Assembly (NCBI GenBank): GCA_951804985.1
Contig: OX638132.1
Location: forward strand, 25,458,617-25,522,616
Reading direction: 5' to 3'
Length of the DNA stretch: 64,000 nt
From: Dryomyza anilis
Taxonomy: Eukaryota; Arthropoda; Insecta; Diptera; Dryomyzidae
A program made the position numbers and the translations under genes. Shown piece after piece: positions 1 to 12,600 of this stretch. The stretch's first letter is position 1, and each line of letters starts with the position of its first letter. The notes below the pieces were generated by a model, which was not told where the DNA came from, did not search any database, and saw only the letters and a program-made list of their open reading frames with translations.

Positions 1-462
1 TGGCAGGCATAATTTTTTTCTTGGGTACAACAAAAAAAGATCTAATTTAATGACTTAACGTAGTGGGAGATGTGGTGTGGTGAGGTGAGGTGAGGTGAGG
101 TTAAGGACAGCACTTTGTGGGTGGGTTGCGGTGACTGATTATGGGGAATCTTTTTTTGTATCTTTCACTACTTTTCATTCTTTCAATCAATTTGTTTGCT
201 ATTCTTTTCAATTTCGTAAGTATTGTTACGGAAATTAAATAAATTTAGTCTACAACCAATTTCACACCGTTTCGGAACTATTTCGAACAGTTTGAGAACA
301 ATTTGGGGTGTGTACGGGTCTAATATTTCAGTCGCCATATTGAATTCCGCCAATAAATTGTTAGAAAATTCGTTTTAAACGCATGAAGTTTTCACACAAA
401 AAAAAATCCCCACCAGCAAGTATTCATTATATTGATGAATTCATTCATTGATTAAAATCGTA

Positions 463-529
463 TTTTAGTGCGGTGAATTTTAGTGTGGTGAATTTTTGAA
501 TGTTTTAGTGTGATGAATTTTAGTGTGGT
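463..529 (+). repeat. Short block of the TTTTAGTGTGGTGA 15-bp minisatellite
   Basis: Four to five degenerate units of the form TTTTAGTGTGGTGAA are visible. The same unit forms larger arrays at 41970-42490 (opposite strand) and 63145-63390. It is probably a seed or decayed copy of the same minisatellite family. Confidence 0.7.
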
Positions 530-983
530 TTTGTTTTTGTGATTTTGCTTCTTCTTATGTGTTTTTTTTTCTCTTGTTTTTCTTTTGTTTTTATGCTTTT
601 ATAATACTAGAGCATATCATTTACTATTGAAGGGGTTATATCTGCTCAAGAATCTGTGCTAGCATATCTTCTTTTTACGACAGGGTATGTTTGGTTTTAG
701 TCAAGGATTGAAACCCTTACTCGATTTCTTTCTCGTTTCGGCTTCGGTTTCTGTAGGTCTCACCAAGGATTGAAAACCTAACTCGATTCCTCACTCGTTT
801 ATGCTTCGATTTCAGTTTCAACATTTATTACGTAACGTAACGGCTAACGGTAAACTGCTTCGATGTTACGGGTGCCGTTTCTATTTCTATTTCAATTTCG
901 GTTTTTGTATTCATGTTACTTTTAGCCAATAGTTCAGTTTCACTCCCTGGTTTTAAGTTTTAATACTAATAAGTAACTTTATT

Positions 984-1262
984 GTAGCGTCGGTGGCTCG
1001 ATTGGTTAGTGCTTTGGACTACGAGCCGAAATGTCCCGTGTTCAATCTCAACGACTGACAACATAAAATTATTTTTCTATACGACGACACCTCTCACCAA
1101 TCAATGACAAACTTACGACAGTAAAACTTGCATAAGAAAAGCTCATACCTGTCGTTCTGATTCGGCATTAAACTGTAGGTCCCACCACTTCGAGTACAAA
1201 ATATAACACACAAGTTCAAATTGTGAAAAAGCTCGTCTAGGTTCTCCGCAAACTATTATTAT
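984..1262 (+). mobile_element. tRNA-derived SINE, diverged copy A
   Basis: This is the most diverged of five copies of one SINE family in the window. It keeps the tRNA-like head (GGCTCGATTGGTTAGTGC as A-box region, GTGTTCAATCTC as B-box region). It also keeps the family body words AAACTGTAGGTCCCACCACTT and GAGTACAAAATATAACAC, and ends in ACTATTATTATG. The order of blocks matches the better copies at 23280, 27741 and 29614. The changes in the B box suggest it is old and inactive. Confidence 0.8.
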
Positions 1263-1954
1263 GTTCATAATTAACTTTACTTACTATTTTTGTTTTGTTT
1301 TACGACCTCTGTTGATTATTTTAAGATATTGTCTTAACGTGCTCAACGTCCAGTCGGTACAAATTGGGTGTTACTTTATAACAACCTTTCCCACAATCGC
1401 TGTTAATCTTTGTATGTCTGCAATTTAACTTGAAAATGTTTACTCTTGAAAGAAATGGTTCGCTTCGGATGTGACACCCTGATTATAACTTATACACTTT
1501 ACAAGAATCCGTTTGCTGACAAGCTATCACCATCTCTTTTACACTCATGTACAGCGCATTGTCGGATTCTAGAAGTTTCCACAAATTTCTACACTAGACA
1601 CACACAGGGAAAACATATAATTTACTTACATGAATTTCCTGACTTTTTAAGTCATGAGGAATACGCACTGGACTTGCATACTAAAGGTCTTGAGTTCGGC
1701 TAGGGCATGGGCACTGGGTGATATATTAACCCCAAAAACATGTCACAGTTAAATGGATATAGTCTACCTGAGTGCTTTAGATCATAGTAGATATTTAAAA
1801 AAAAAAAAAAACAAAAAAACGAAATACTTTAAAATACCAATTATGGCCGTATAATTTATGCCAGCAATTATATTATATTTGTTGCAAACAAATCTTTTTT
1901 TTTTCTTTCTTTTCATATATTTTATTCCTTCCATCTCTTTCACTACTTTAAATC

Positions 1955-2645
1955 CTGTCATTACTTTCATTCCTTTAATTTTTTCATTCCTTTCGTTCCT
2001 GCATTCCTTTTATTTCTTTCATTCCTTTCATTTTTTTCATTCGTTTCATTCCTATCATTCCTATCATTCCTTTCATTCCATTAATTTCTTTCATTCCTCT
2101 CATTCCATTAATTTTTCATTCCTCTCATTCCATTAATTTTTTTCATTCCTCTCATTCATTTCATTTCTTTCATTCCACTCAATGCTTTCACTCCTTTATT
2201 TTTTTTAATTTCTTTAATTTCTTTCATTTTTTTCAATTCCTTCATTTCTTTCATTTCTATCATTCCTTTCATTCCATTAATTTCTTTCATTCCTCTCATT
2301 CCTTTCATTCCTTTCATTCCTCTCATTCCTTTCATTCCTTTCATTCCACTCAATCCTTTCACTCCTTTCATTTCTTTAATTTCTTTAATATCTTTAATAT
2401 CTTTAATTTCTTCCATTCCTTTCATTCCTTTCATTTCTTTCATTCGTTTCATTCCTTTCATTGCTTTTATTCCTTTCATTCCTTTAATTTTTTTCATTCC
2501 TTTAATTTATTTCATTCCTTTCGTTCCTGCATTGTTTTAATTTCTTTCATTCCTTTCCTTTTTCATTCCTTTCATTTCTTTCATTCCACTCATTCCTTTC
2601 ATTCCACTCAATCCATTTCTTTAATTTCTTACATTTCTTTCAATG
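1955..2645. repeat. TTTCATTCC 9-bp minisatellite
   Basis: About 700 bases are built from variants of TTTCATTCC on the + strand (GGAATGAAA on the other). The array is polypyrimidine/polypurine with very strong strand asymmetry. Because the unit is three codons long, each frame stays open and yields artificial low-complexity peptides (Met-Lys-Gly type on the minus strand, Phe-His-Ser type on the plus strand). These are not genes. A poly-A/poly-T stretch precedes it at about 1797-1920. Confidence 0.85.
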
Positions 2646-3755
2646 TTAATAATTTTATTAAGAATTTTGATAAATTGAATAGAATTAAATATTGGTAATA
2701 CTTACTTTTAAATACATATTAAAAATTCAATATAAAATCAAAAATTCAAAAGTAACGTCCGCTGAAATTACAATTCGCGGAATTGCTGTAACTACGATAC
2801 TCATCGATCAGCCAACAAGCATCAACATCATCAACAACAACAGCATCCGCATCATGAGCAACATCATCTTCACTGGAATGATCATTATCTGCAGCAGCAG
2901 GGGCAGTACCAACGACAGAGCCTGAGCTGTGATAGCAACAAGTGTTGCTGTTGCTCATGCGGTAGCACTCGCTGATGGTGGTGATCTATGCGCATGAACA
3001 GCAGCCTTGATTAAGATCTTCGGTGGCGGAAAAATACTCCCCCGCCTTGGTGCAGTTGCTAGTTTAGTCACCTACACAGCTGTAGCAACAAAAACAGCAG
3101 CAGCTTCAACAGCAGCATATTAAAGGATCGTGTTTTCACTTTTAATTAGCAGCAACAAGCAAAAATTTTACAAGCGATCTGTAGCGATTAACAGCGACGA
3201 TAGAGACTCGCCATTGCCAACGACATGTTGGCCACAGCAGCAGCAACAAAACTTGCTGAGTGCGCGTTGCTCATTGGACAGACGTTTGGTGAGACGTACT
3301 AAAACATAGACAGACTCTTAGATCGATAGATTGCTCGATAGACATGCATTGGGCGATCGATAAATTGATAGACAAACAGTCGAACAGACAGACGGTTGCA
3401 ACACTGAAGGCTGAAATTCTTAAGAAACACAGATGAGACTATCTGGTCATATTTTTATTTAGGTTATTTGGTTAATTGAAACTATTTACTACAGAATAGA
3501 AAAAAATATATATATTTATTTGTATAAGTATAAAAATGGCTCTAGAATCGTGAAGCCTATACAATTTTATATAAAACTTAAATTTACGTTGGGAATTTAA
3601 AAATAATGAAATTCGATCCGAATTATATTTTTACAAATATTTTTATTAAAATCAGATCGAAAACTCAGGACTGTAATAAGTTAAATTCCAAAATATATAG
3701 AAAAACATGATAATTTCAAAAACTTTAAGGTCATTTCAAAAAAAAAAAAAATGAG

Positions 3756-4473
3756 TACACGGAGGGAAAAAAATTTCTAAAACTGGACAGGAATTCGGCT
3801 CGAATGATAAATATTAGTATTTAACTAATATTAATAAAATGCTACTAAAAGTCTAGAATTTATCATCAAACTATTAGTGAAAGCATTTAATTAGTTAATA
3901 AAAAAGTAAACAAGAATAATTCTTCCAGATTTTGAGAAGTTAATTTATTGAGTATTTAAAAACGAAAAGTTTTCTACGCAAAAAGAACATCTGTTCATGC
4001 AACTGTTGTTGCTTTCCCCAATCTTGCTTTGTCTGTAATATTAACTCGTATGCTTTGTTCTGTTTGTTTATGCGCCTGCAGACAGCTACCTAAGAACATA
4101 ATCTCTGTATATTAAGAAAATTGCTCTTAGTCACTTTCAACATATCGACAAACAGACATAAAAAAAACAAACATATGTTTACGATAGACGGATAACGAAA
4201 ACAAAGCACAATAGCGTATATAAGGGACAGTGCACGATCGAAAATAAGCAAGAGTTATACGAACACGTGTTTAACTTTACAAAGAAAAAAGCAACAACAT
4301 GTTGATACCTAAGACGTTATGCTCTGCATTATCAAGAATTGTTGCTCTTAGTTACTTTTGTGACAACTAAGTGGAACTATTTCTTAAAATCCAAAATGTT
4401 TCCGTTTGGTTGTATATCAATCCGTATACTTCTTGATTCAGTCTGAACATTAGAAGTTTTATTACTCCGTGTA
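3756..4473. mobile_element. Short-TIR non-autonomous element, copy 1 (ends TACACGGAG/CTCCGTGTA)
   Basis: The element opens with TACACGGAG and closes with its reverse complement CTCCGTGTA, which fits a TA-target DNA transposon. Both arms have counterparts in the element at 46673-47921. The 4425-4440 stretch (CCGTATACTTCTTGATTC) is the reverse complement of sequence near 46700. The first 200 bases resemble the reverse complement of 47760-47910. Internally there is GAACACGTGTTT (4260-4271) and a TATATAAGG string near 4215. No transposase frame is present, so it is non-autonomous. The superfamily is not established from the sequence. Confidence 0.6.
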
Positions 4474-5021
4474 TGATGAGGTCTTAAATTCCATAGGAAC
4501 ATCATACTAAGATCGTGGATAATTTTTTAAGTTTTGCTGTGTAATCGTCGCAATTATTATAGCTTTAGCAAAATCACTCAATTTCTTACCAATATTGTTT
4601 GTTTTAAATAGAATCTATACAAAAATCAAAATTCAAAATATGTAGAAAAACCACATATTTGTTTTATGTAATAACTCAAAAACTTAAGGCAATCTGAAAA
4701 AAACCGAGTATTAGAATCTTGAAGTCCATCCGAAAATCATTCTAAGATTGTGGAATATTTTTTGAAATATGAAAATAAAAATCAGAATGATCATAATAAT
4801 TGTATGCAATAAAAATATTCTATTTTGTTAAGAGCATGTTCAATAGGTTACTTTCAATTTTCTGTAGAAATCACATGTATTTAAAATTTATTTTAGAAAT
4901 TATTTAACATATTAAATTAAAATTAAATTGTCACTGTCTAACATATAAACTCATAACTCATAAAAATTATATTTGGTAATGGTATTAATCCATTATTTCA
5001 ATTTTGGGGAATATTTACAAT

Positions 5022-5703
5022 TTTTATACCATACACTAAGAGTGAAAGGGTATATTCAGTTTGGTACGCCGTTTGTAACATCCTGAAGAAAGCATCTCCG
5101 GTATGGAAAAGTATATATATTCTTGATCAGCATGACCTCCTTAGTCGATTTAGTGATGTCCGTCTGTCCTTCTGTCTGTCTGTTGAAATCACGATTACGG
5201 AAAAAGTAGAAGAGCTAGAGCAATGAAACTTTAGATTTAGATTACTTATATATCTAAGCTGTCTAAACAAGATCGATCTATTGTGACCCGAGAACCAACC
5301 ACTTATGTTCAAATACCTAATATCAAATTTACATCTACAGCTCAATTTTACTGTTTACGTGCTTAGGTAAACTTTTTTGGTCAAATATATATTGACATCA
5401 TGCTCAAATACATGAAAATAATGTTTTCCTGCGAAACGAGGAAAAAATTCAAAATTCGGTACACCTACCCATTTGTAAATATGGGTATCAAATGAATGGA
5501 AATTCTTCAGCGATGGAAAATTTGTAGATATTTTCAGGATTCGTATACCCTGGTGACCTATATACCAATTTGAATGGTAACCACACATATGTGTAGGGTA
5601 TTTATAGTCGGCTTAGACCGACTATAATTTTGATAATCCTAACTATCATAATTACACCTACTTTAAAATTTCCCATGTGATCTAACCTTCCCAACTGGTT
5701 AGA
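5022..5703 (+). mobile_element. DINE-1/INE-1-like repeat (Helitron-related), copy 1
   Basis: The copy runs from TTTTATACCATACACTAAGAG to CCAACTGGTTAGA. It carries the core AAGTATATATATTCTTGATC followed by GTCGATTTAG and a short GTCTGTC run. That arrangement is characteristic of the DINE-1/INE-1 group of fly Helitron-related repeats. A hairpin, TATAGTCGG-CTTAGA-CCGACTATA, lies at 5603-5626 near the far end. The inverted copy at 53577-54307 matches along its length, and the last ~113 bases are identical. The family assignment comes from recognising the core and was not checked by alignment. Small frames inside it on the minus strand are not genes. Confidence 0.7.
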
Positions 5704-6002
5704 GTTTATGTCAAAGACCACTTTCACCATCTTCGATCAAGCAATAACTGAATATATGGAATTGAAACATTTAACTGTTATATGTTAAATTGTTGCGTTT
5801 CTTGATGTCGACTTCCATTTGTTCCATTGTTTGAGGCAATTCGTACACAGAAAAAAAATCATATATATAATCAAATATGTACACCAATACAATTACATTT
5901 TTGCTGAAACTGCGCCGACTAAATTATTAATTGCATTAGCGTACACATCTTCATATTAGCAATCGAATTTGTTGGCAACAGCTGTTTTCGCGAAGCGTAG
6001 GT

Positions 6003-6097
6003 GGTGTGTATATTCGCTTATTTTGGTGTGTACATTCGCTTAAGTTGGTGTGTGTATTAGCTTACATTGGTGTGAGTATTCACTTACTTTCTAATTC
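6003..6097. repeat. ~23-bp tandem repeat (TTGGTGTGTGTATTCGCTTA-like)
   Basis: About four imperfect units of 22-26 bp are seen, each carrying GTGTG(T/A)(A/G)TATTCGCTTA or a close variant. Confidence 0.7.
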
Positions 6098-6206
6098 ATT
6101 TATACTAATTCATTTCAATTAATAAATTAATTCAACAAAAATTAAAGGAAATTAGAAAAAAATATTTGTATTTGTTTATGTATTTTATTATATAGGTATA
6201 TTATAT

Positions 6207-7016
6207 CGTCGTTGTAGAACTAAATGTCATCAACTCCATTTTCAAAAAGCCAATTGTTCCTTTACAAAAACCTTTACATATCTTTTAATTTTTGATCGAT
6301 GGGCTCAATATATGTACCAAATTATAAGAAAATGTCAACCTATTAATTGGTATATCTACTTTAAAAATACAACAATTACTTTTTGAAATAATTACCAACA
6401 AAGTTGAAATTTAAGATTTTCATAAAAATGTATTTGGTGACTTTTAGGGCCAGTTTTTCAGTGCTAGTTGAACTTTGTTTGTGGTTTAAACTTCGTTTAA
6501 AATCAGAATCGATTTTTTCAGTGAACTTCAACAGTCGTTTAAACTTAGTTTAAACGGCCGATGCCGATGGTTTAAACTACGTTTAAACTTTCAAAGTTTT
6601 TGGCATGAATTTTTCTCACAACAATTTTCACTATTTTCTGTCGCTGCGTTGTTTCACAAATTATTATTATTTTTTGGTTTTTTTCACACTATGCATTAAA
6701 CAAAAACTCTCACGTGCACTTTAGTTGCTCGATCTGTTGCTAAAATTTAAAATTATATTAGATTTATTTTTCTGAAACAATTTTTTTATTTATTTAAATT
6801 TGAATGACATTTATCAGAAGTCAAAATCGACAGAATTATTTGTCATTAGCCTGTGGTGCCATATGTATTGTCTTGGTCTGTGTTCATTTTAAACTATCAC
6901 TGAAAAACTGCTAACAAAATTAAACGTCGTTTAATTTAATGAGAAGATTAATTAAACGGAGTTTAAACTACGTTTAAACTAGCACTGAAAAACTGGCCCT
7001 TAGTTCTACAACGACG
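6207..7016. mobile_element. Outer MITE-like element with 17-bp perfect TIRs, interrupted by a second MITE
   Basis: CGTCGTTGTAGAACTAA at 6207-6223 is perfectly repeated in inverted form at 7000-7016. The pair is flanked on both sides by TTATAT (6201-6206 and 7017-7022), which looks like a 6-bp target-site duplication. Removing the 553-bp inner element and one TTA leaves an element of about 254 bp, too short to encode a transposase. The last three bases of its right TIR coincide with the inner element's TTA target duplication, so the inner element landed at the edge of the TIR. I do not recognise the superfamily. Confidence 0.75.
6447..6999. mobile_element. PIF/Harbinger-like MITE nested in the outer element
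   Basis: The ends are perfect 23-bp inverted repeats beginning GGGCCAGTTTTTCAG. They are flanked by TTA on both sides (6444-6446 and 7000-7002). A 3-bp TTA/TAA duplication with GGGCC-type termini is what the PIF/Harbinger superfamily produces. Subterminal GTTTAAAC-type words are repeated several times near both ends, as expected for transposase-binding repeats. No coding sequence is present. Confidence 0.85.
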
Positions 7017-7984
7017 TTATATTTGTATTGTTTTTTTTTTTTAATTATTTTACTTACTACCTGTTATTCGAACGAATATAAAATAATATCGTTGCAATAG
7101 AACCACTAAAACTGTATAATGGTTGTAAATCTGTGTAGTTGCTGTAAAACTGTGAAGAAACTGTAAAACTGTAGTGTCTCTAAAACTGTGCAGTTTATGA
7201 GGTCAGTTGGTGTCTATGCTACCAACCCATAGCATATACACCAACCGCAATTGCTGATTTTACTACGAATAGTAAATGTTTTCATTAAATTACTGAATTT
7301 CATTGCTGGTCTAATTAATGACATGCAATTAAAAACGGTTGCTATATTTACGTCGATTATTATTTTCTGTGTACTCCCACGAGGAAACTGAAATACGACT
7401 ATGAAACAATGCAATTTTACCAATTGTCATTTCCCATATATGTTTATCAAATACTAAAATTGTAAAAAATGTATGTAATCTGAAAAAAAATAATATTGTT
7501 TTATAGTTGCTTATCGGCCACGTCAAACCAGGAACATTTGATTTTAATGTTTGATTACGTTGAAATTTTGCAACGATGTTCTATATGCAAAAATATTTAA
7601 TACGTGTTTGTTATTTTATAAAAAAAAATGTTGGTAGTTCTACCCTCTTAAAAAATTAAAAAAAAAATTATTGAAACTCAACATTTTGCATTCAATTAAA
7701 CCACTGTAACACTTGAACCAAACTTTCAGTATTAAACAGTTTGGTCTCATTTAAAAGGTATTGAATTCAAATTCAAATATTTGTTGACACAGAACATGGC
7801 ATAGAAATTTCAAAAACATTCTCATAAAGTCAATTTTTGTGAAAACCGCCAGGTTTGACAGTGGTTCATCATCTGCTGACTGCCTTAGTTTTTCAGAGTT
7901 TAGTGATTTCCAGACACTTTTTGTAGTAATTCCCGTCAGCTAAATTGAATAAAATTAAATTAAATCCAGTTTTAAACTCGCAAC

Positions 7985-9580
7985 GATTTCAAAGCAATTT
8001 TTCGCACTTCAAATGTCAGCAATTTGCAGGACACACGCACCAAGCGAGCAACAACTACTTGGGGCCAACTGCAATTCACCTGTTTTAAATGCACTAAATG
8101 CGCAACAACAGCAAGAACAGCAAGAACAGCAGGAGCAACAAATGGCAATAGCAATAACAAAAAAAAATAAATAAAATAAAATAACAACAACACCCTCAAG
8201 CAATGCCAAGGGCAAACAAATTAGTTCAACTCTCTTTTAGCCTAATTGCTACGTGTGTTGGCCAAGACACGAAGTTGTTGCTGCTGCTCCTGCTGCCGTG
8301 CGTAGCTGCAAATTTAAGTCATGGGAAAATGCGCGAATAAAACGGTAGCAACAACAAAAATAACAAGAACATGAGCAGCAACAGCAGTAAAGCGCACACA
8401 GCAGCAGCGACTACAACAACAGAACTCCATTGATTTAAAGTTTCGCACGCAAATTAAGATAATCGCTAACAGCGGCAGCAGCAACAACTGCAAAAAAATA
8501 GCAATAGTTGCTACTGTCAATGCCCAGTAGCAATAAATAATAATAAAATTTTAAAACAACAAAGCAAAAAATATTCAAAATACCAAATGTTGCTGTAAAA
8601 ATGCGCATGTTGCTGGCAGTCCATCATTAAGTTGCTGCTGTGGTGGTTTTTGTTGTTGTTGAGACGTCTGTTGCTGCTGCGCAAAGCGATCGATATCACG
8701 CACTAGCATAGTAGCAACAACAACAAAAATGCAATATTTTGGTTTTGGGCAAAATTGCAGCAACAGCAACAAGAACAAAAATTGCTTAGAAATGCGTCGG
8801 AAAGGCAGCAACAGCCGCTTCAAAAACCAGTAGCATCGATTGCAGCAACAACAGCAATAAAAGCAATAGCAACAAAGATAGCAGCAACAGCACAAGCATA
8901 ATTTACGGCATGTGTTTTTGTTGTTTGTTGTTGTGGCTGCAGTTAACTGTTGCTGCAGTGCGTTGCGGTTGCAATTGTTGTTGCTGCTGCTGTTGTTGTT
9001 ATTATTGCTGCTGGTGCCATAAGCGCAACACCCATGGTTATTCAATCGCTCACTATATTTTGTTGTAGTTTTCATTATTGTTGTTGTTGTTGCATTTTGC
9101 ATATCGATTGCAGACAGCAGCAACTGTTGCTACCGCTGCTGCGGTTGATGCCTGATGTTAATCTGCTGACCGTTTGCGCAGATTGCATCAGCCGCAGCAA
9201 CAGCAACAAAAGTAACAACAGCAGCAACTGCTACCAGCGTTACGCCAGCAACATTTTTTTATTTTTATTTTTCGAGCTTTTGTGATGCGCGCTTGAAAAG
9301 TTAAAAACAAAATAACAAAAAAACAAAAATCCGCCAGCAACAGGTTTTGCATTTGCTATGGATTTTATAAGGATTTGGTTGCTGTTGTTGATTTTGAATT
9401 CACGGCCAGCGGGAGTAAAAACAATGTAAATGCTTGGGAAACTTAAATTATAGCGATTTGTGTGCCAGCAATATCGCCAACATCAAGTACAACACAGCAG
9501 CAACATTAAGAAGAACAACAACATTAAATACAGTATCAGCCCCAACAACAGCAACAAGAGCATTGCATTGATTACACAGA
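7985..9580. repeat. CAA/CAG-rich (GCAACAACAGCAA-type) simple-sequence tract
   Basis: Long runs of CAACAG, GCAACA and the complementary TTGTTGCTG words occur on both strands, with strand switches (for example purine-side words at 8340-8560 and pyrimidine-side words at 8930-9140). Frames of 60-180 codons arise here on both strands. Their products are strings of Gln, Asn, Leu, Cys or Ala without any domain, so I do not call genes. Similar tracts are common in fly introns. Confidence 0.75.
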
Positions 9581-10388
9581 ACGGTGTCTGCTTTTCTGCG
9601 CATCCTATATTTTTTTTAGTTGCTTTCATTTTTTTTTATTATTTTGGTTCTGTGGATTTTTTCAAATATGTTGCTCATTCTGGGAATGCGTACTTTATTG
9701 GAATTTTGTCCAAAATTGCAGGTTACTGTTGCTTTTTTACTGCCTCGAAAAAGCTAAAATTAAAAAATTAATTTTTAAACGCTTTACAGCGCCAGCAATG
9801 CGAGCAGCAACATATTGCAGGCACGGGCAGCACACAGAAAAAGGCATATGCAGCAAAACAATCGAAAAATATTTGTGTTAACCATATTGTTGTTCGTCAA
9901 AACTATTTATGTTTGATTAAATTTTGTGAAATTGTACAATATATTATACAATATATTCAACAGAAATCCTTATATACTATTAAAAATCACTATAAATTTA
10001 TTGATATCACCGATAATACAAATATGATTCGGTTGTTACAGCCGCTATTTTCAAATACATTCATCATATTTATTTTGAAATGTAAAAATCGTGCAATTCT
10101 TTTGCTTCAAAATAAAGGCTTGGAAATCATCAAACCACTATTGCAACGTATTATTTATCAATTGTAATTTCAAATTGAAAGTATTCAGTCCCATTTTTTT
10201 TTGTTTTTTCTTCAATTTTATAAGACCTACCAAGAGATTGTTTGAACTATTATTTAGTCGTCACAACAAATTTATTTTCTGTTTTACTCGTCTCTTTGAA
10301 ATGTGAAATACGACACGTTTCTGAAAAATAAAAGTATTAATTTAAAGCAGGCATTGTCACAGTAACCTAAACCGTAACCAAAAACTTT

Positions 10389-10985
10389 ATGCATGGTTTC
10401 CATGCTATCTTTCGCTATCACTCGTCATCACTATTTCGCTAAACAGAGATGAAATACAAATCATTTCAAAGCAGAACTGTGAATGCTAGAAAGAAACGAG
10501 TACATATAACACCTTTTCATAGGAAGCGATATCACCAGATGATATTAAGGAAAACGAGTGCAAAAGTTCAAATGTTTCAACTTTTCCTATAAAACGATAT
10601 CACTTTTTAGCTTGCTATAACAAACACATGTTTTTTGTTTACGATTTTTCTGTGTTTGCAGACATCATGCACATCTGGACATACGAAATACATTCATCCA
10701 TTTTGCGCTGTCTCCCTTCATGACTGCTACCCTATTTTCTACCATGTGGGACTGCCTCCTAAGTCAATCTCTTTATAATAGTAATGGGCCTAAAATTTAA
10801 GGATTTAAGAAAAATTGGCATTGGACATTTCCAACGCAATAGTAGCGGCTGCTTAATTTTTTGAATGAATTTTGAATGTCAGTTTGTTATAAAAACAATA
10901 ATATATTATATTCACTCATTTATAGCAAATAATACCGAGTGATATCGATTTGGGGATAACGAAAGATTGCATGGAAACCATGCAT
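10389..10985. mobile_element. MITE with ~30-bp terminal inverted repeats
   Basis: The left end reads ATGCATGGTTTCCATGC followed by (T)ATCTTTCG(C)TATC. The right end is its inverse with two or three differences, ending CATGGAAACCATGCAT. The length is about 597 bp with no coding capacity. Internally, (A/C)GATATCAC occurs several times (about 10529, 10600 and 10940). The flanks share TAACCAAAA-like words, but I cannot fix a clean target-site duplication. Confidence 0.7.
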
Positions 10986-12420
10986 TAACCAAAATTGAAA
11001 TAAGGAATGGTTTCGTTTTTGTACGGCTTTTTAAAAATATGAAAAAAAAGACATTTTTACTTTATCTAACATGATCTTTTGAATATTTTCTATTTTTTAT
11101 TTTTTTTTTATTAAAATTATAATTAAGTTCTTGTGTAAGTAAAACTTTGTTTGTTTAAGATATTGAAAATACGGATTAATAAATATTACATAAATTCAAA
11201 AAACCGTAATCGAAACCGAAACGATGTAGAAAACTGAAATCGAAACCGTTATTTGTTTAGATTTTAATGTCTGGTTTCAAAATTTCTCTATAAAAAATGC
11301 AGTAAAATTAAATTTTTTGATATTACCGCAACAACAGAGAATTTATTCGGTTCATAAACAAAAAATTTGAAACAAATTCGTTTCCAATGGTCAGTTTAAA
11401 TAACACTACTCAACAAAACGAAAAAAAAAATTGCTATGGACATCTCATACATCAATTCTATATAATTCACGTTGTTTATTTTGACTCATTGCGCTGTTGT
11501 TTTGTATTACATAAAATTTTTAATAAATTTCTATTGAAATTTAGACCCTCTTTGAAATAAACAATCAAGTACAGTCACTTACACATTTACTTTTCCAAAA
11601 AACGCTAAACACAATTTTTAAGATATTTGCATTTATGCATTTATGATTTTTTTTTTTAAATTGGTTGATTTTTATAGCATTTCGTATATAACGATAAATA
11701 AAAAAATATTATTCAAAATTACTGATTTTATGGAATTGTTTCTCATTTATAAATTAACCCCTATCAAGGCAGTTTCCGTCAAAAACTATTAAAATTTATA
11801 AAAATTCTATATGCGTGTATATATTACTGAAAAATAGCTGACTTAACCAAAAGGGCTATGTATGGCCATGTTTCGGCTTTCTGAAAAAACAAATTTTTGT
11901 TCTGAGACATCGAATTCAAAACCGTTTTATATGAAATTCGATTGGATTTCTATCGAAAGTCGGAACATGGCCGGTAGTGTGAAATAAAGAATAAGAATCT
12001 CAAATGATATAAAAAAATAATTCAAAAATTGTCAAGTTAAAATCTATTTATTTTAAAAATGTATTGGAATTAGCATTCTTTAGTATAATAACCCAGTTTT
12101 TCAAAGGAATTTTTTATATATTCTCTGCTATAATTTTTTGACAGAAATAATTTAACTAAAAGTTTATGATAACTAATAGATATCGCCACAAATGCATTTG
12201 AAATCTACTTCACGACATTTAATTTATTCCAAGACATCAACTGTCGGCGGCTCTTTGCTTGGAAATCATATGAATGTGTTGCTCACAACAACAAAGCACA
12301 AATAGTGTCAAAACAAAACACAAACAAGACGTAGTTGTAGTGAAGAGGTCTAAATGAAGTGCATTCAAATACTGAAATGAACTGCTTATGACACTCAATT
12401 TTTTTTTTTATAATTATTAA

Positions 12421-12600
12421 TAATAATAGTTTGGTGCTACAGTCCTATAAGAACTTAGGCCGAGATCTATAACAGCAGCTGAGCTGTGCGTGTTAGATTT
12501 GTACTTAAAGTGGTGGGACCTACAGTTTAATGCCGAATCCGAACGGCTCACACTTTTTATAGGCAATGTTTACTCTCGTAGGTTTGTCATTGCTGATCGG
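12421..12600 (-). mobile_element. tRNA-derived SINE, copy B (5'-truncated)
   Basis: In minus orientation this contains the SINE tail (AATAATAGTTTGGTGCTACAG read on the + strand) and the body words GTGGTGGGACCTACAGTTTA and CTCTCGTAGGTTTG. It lacks the tRNA-like head. A 5' truncation of this kind is typical of incomplete target-primed reverse transcription. Confidence 0.85.

Noticed and set aside
2156..2497. A 113-codon Met/Lys/Gly-rich minus-strand frame
   Set aside because: Product of the 9-bp TTTCATTCC array; no domain and no initiation context of note.
4200..4290. TATATAAGG string as a dysf promoter
   Set aside because: It lies inside a transposon copy, and no transcript start or downstream exon can be supported.
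8575..9123. A 182-codon minus-strand frame rich in Gln, Asn and Cys
   Set aside because: Compositional consequence of CAA/CAG simple sequence; overlapping frames on the other strand are equally long and no domain is visible.
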